Assembly: GCA_005656395.1 (NCBI GenBank)
Contig: SRSI01000012.1
Coordinates: 186,001 to 250,000, forward strand
DNA: 64,000 nucleotides
Direction: 5' to 3'
Origin: Strongyloides papillosus
Taxonomy: Eukaryota; Nematoda; Chromadorea; Rhabditida; Strongyloididae
The notes under the pieces were generated by a model, which saw only the letters and a list, made by a program, of their open reading frames with translations, made no database searches and was not told the origin of the DNA. Positions 61,718-64,000 of the stretch are shown here, piece by piece. The position numbers were made by a program, and so were the translations under genes. The number at the start of each line of letters is the position of its first letter. Position 1 is the stretch's first letter.

Positions 61718-63526
61718 AGAAAATTTTGATAGTACAATATTTTTCTTTTTATGATATTCTTTCATCATTTATCAAAAAAAATGTTTTAAATTATGTTTAA
61801 TTTAAAATGTAAAAATATCTTTCTTAAAAAGACATAGCAGCAATGAATAGATGAAATTTTTATAAAAAGGATATTATTTCTAAAATTTTTTACCATTTAG
61901 CATCTAAAAATAATTTTTTATTTCTATTCAATCCCTAAATTTATAGATGATTGAAGATCTTTTTGAGGACTAATTTTAGTATGCACTACTCTTTGAATGA
62001 CTGCATTTAATAACTTATAAAATACTTTAGACATTGTCTTGAAACCATTCCACATGAAAACACACATATACATATATATTCTAATGATGTTTTTTTTCCC
62101 ATTAAGATATTGTAATACTGAACATACGTGTTTTGTTACAACACAACAATAGAGTGTCATTTATTTTTTATTACCAAAAAAAGTATTTTTTAATCAGTCT
62201 TAATACTAGGCATAAGTATCTCACGAATTTAAAGTGGAATTTTCATGGCAAATAACTTCAAGTTAGTTTTGCTTCTTACAAAAATTTAAAAAAACAAACA
62301 ATCTTTTATTAAAATTATCTAAAAGTCTATATGTGTTTTTATTTTAATCTTTTTAAAAACATGAATTCAAAACATTCTATTTTTACTTCATATTAAAAAC
62401 GTTTTATCATCCATAAATTATTTACATTTTATTTATGTTTAAGAATCAAAGTATAATTTTAAAAAAAGGCTAGTTGTATAAGAAAAAGTTGTTTATTTTA
62501 AATGTCTAGGTACAATTTCCAGATAACATTAAATTTTAATCTTTTTTAATTATCATAGATAACTTTTTATACAACAAAAGTTCAAAGGAAATGTCGGAAA
62601 ACTTTATACTCTCAGGAATATATATATTGTACTTATAAATACATTTAGTATTTTTTACTAGAAAGTGTTTGTTAACTTTCTTAAGAATATAAACATTTTT
62701 GAAAAAACTTCTTCGTTTACTCATTACAATTTTATATACCTCAAAACTAGCAAAACAAAAATAGGATTTTAAATTTTTCCAAGTTAAAGTTTAATGGCTA
62801 TTTTTTTACTATATTTTTATATAAAATATATTTAGATTTTACGATACAACTTACTTCATAATATATTACTCTATTTTAATAGTTAATTTATTTGTTTACA
62901 AGTTGTCTACAGAGACCCTTGCTTCTATTTCTGAATTTAATTTTAAATGATAAGATTTCTTATATTTGATCTTAGAAAGTAATTTTCTTATCACTAACAA
63001 TATCTAAGATGTTGGGACAAATGAATGGATAATTTCTTAATTTTTAATATATCATATTAGTATTTCAAACTATATGAATTCTTAAATTTTATAATTTGGA
63101 AAATATCAAATTAAATTTCTCAAATAAAATTAGAATTAAAAATTATTTTTTAAATTCAGCCATTATTCTTTAAGCACCATATAATGTATTGCTTATTGTA
63201 TTTTTCAATAAGTGTTTTAGTAATATTTAAATGATACAAATTATAAAGAAAAATGTTTATTACATATATGTCATTTTTTTTCATGAAATTTAAGACATTC
63301 AATTACTTATTGTTTTGAAAAAATATCAAGACTTTATTTTTCTAAAAAATACAAAAAATATATATTATTTTGTTAAATATTAATAAAAGTTTGTTTGTTT
63401 GTAGAGGAAATAAATTATTATTATATTAAGTAATTAGACATTATTAAAAATAATCAGGTGCATTTTTGGCAAGATGTTAAATAAAATAAAAAAATAAGGT
63501 AAAAGATATACATATTGGTTATATAA
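61718..63526. other. 1.8-kb spacer with no confident gene
   Basis: AT-rich. On the minus strand two short ATG-led frames, 62160-61924 (78 aa) and 62724-62536 (62 aa), have no domain or good splice partners. The first has a mildly protein-like end (KISPQKDLQSSINLGIE) but is not called. Confidence 0.35.
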
Positions 63527-63961
63527 TTAACTTGAACTTGAGTCCGAGACACCAATTACATCCTTACTTTTTCTTCTCCACTTCCTCTCTTCTGTAAAAG
63601 GCCACCTTTGAAGGTAACTTGTACCACTTCTTACAGAAGATGCAGTTATTGCAGATGAATATTTACTATTAAAAATTAATGAATTTGCTTCAGATCCATT
63701 AACCATATCACTAATATTTGGTGTCCTCGGACCATACTGTCAGGTAGCATAATCTTCATCGGACTCATTGTACCTAGAAGCATCATCAATTTGTCTTGAA
63801 ACTCTCATTGCAGCTAATCTACATTCCTGTCTATAGAAATGTTTAAAATTTGCTACAATAATTGGAACTGGTAATGCTAAAGTTAATACTCCAAGTAAAG
63901 CACAAAGAGATCCTACTAATTTACCATACGTTCCTGTCGGAACTAAATCACCATATCCAAC
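63527..63961 (-). CDS. 3' end of a voltage-gated potassium channel, interrupted by an in-frame TGA (partial)
   Basis: The exon starts at 63961 after a TTTTTAAG acceptor and opens with the selectivity filter [18 protein letters not shown], then the S6 helix with the Kv gate motif ([24 protein letters not shown] hinge). This is a Kv-type alpha subunit. Filter and S6 resemble Shaker/Shaw-type and nematode KVS channels; I cannot assign the subfamily. After 73 codons, ..NESDEDYAT, a TGA occurs at 63742-63740. The same frame then stays open for 70 more codons ([20 protein letters not shown] ... VSDSSSS) to a TAA at 63529-63527, with sensible polar content for a cytosolic tail. The rest of the channel (T1, S1-S5) lies beyond the right edge. 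Confidence 0.88.
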
Positions 63962-64000
63962 CTTAAAAATTTTTAAAATTTTATTTAAAAAATAAAGAGA

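Noticed and set aside
61924..62160. ATG-led 78-codon minus-strand frame
   Set aside because: No signal peptide, domain or conserved splice pattern; part is plain AT-rich translation. Left as a remark only.
63692..63742. Selenocysteine at the K+ channel TGA
   Set aside because: Kv channels are not selenoproteins and nothing suggests a SECIS element; readthrough, error or a genuine stop are simpler.

Overview
The window looks like a nematode nuclear genome of the Strongyloides type (clade IV). It is extremely AT-rich outside exons. Most introns are tiny (about 38-130 nt) with plain GTAAG..TTTNAG borders. The recognisable proteins are animal ones with nematode flavour, such as a CEH-32-type SIX homeoprotein and a pepsin-inhibitor-3-like secreted protein. 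All identifications rest on remembered family sequences and on reading-frame and splice-site logic; no search was run.

Layout. 1-14.8 kb (+ strand): the 3' end of an unknown basic, disordered protein; the signal-recognition-particle receptor alpha subunit; then about 7 kb of non-coding DNA leading into a ceh-32/SIX3-6 homeobox gene. 14.8-23.3 kb: non-coding DNA followed by two small secreted-protein genes (+). 23.3-46.6 kb: a single minus-strand gene, alsin/ALS2 (RCC1 - DH/PH - MORN - VPS9). It has five coding exons joined by two very large introns, and each large intron holds an unrelated + strand gene. 47.4-59.1 kb: a run of minus-strand genes: NDUFA1 (complex I MWFE subunit), an SLC7 amino-acid transporter, Integrator subunit 7, a 181-aa lamin-like protein ending in a CaaX box, a transposase-like fragment, a COX7C-like mini-protein, an intronless bacterial-type methyltransferase, and pyrroline-5-carboxylate reductase. 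61.1-61.7 kb: an unknown small type I membrane protein (+). 63.5-64 kb: the 3' end of a voltage-gated K+ channel (-), with an in-frame TGA.

Main points of interest: (1) the alsin locus, whose VPS9 exon lies 14.5 kb from the MORN exon across an intron hosting an antisense gene; (2) a 'mini-lamin' with lamin head, Cdk-type SP site, coil-1A-like start and CaaX box but no coil 2 or Ig tail; (3) a cluster of AGTGCA/TGCACT hexamers, the half-site of nematode DAF-12-type receptors, inside the giant alsin intron upstream of the nested gene; (4) the TGA followed by 70 in-frame codons in the K+ channel; (5) an alternative 3' exon for pyrroline-5-carboxylate reductase. The metabolic and housekeeping genes show no obvious shared pathway. 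The minus-strand run may include operon-like pairs (mini-lamin/INTS7, 187 nt apart; SLC7/NDUFA1, 242 nt apart).
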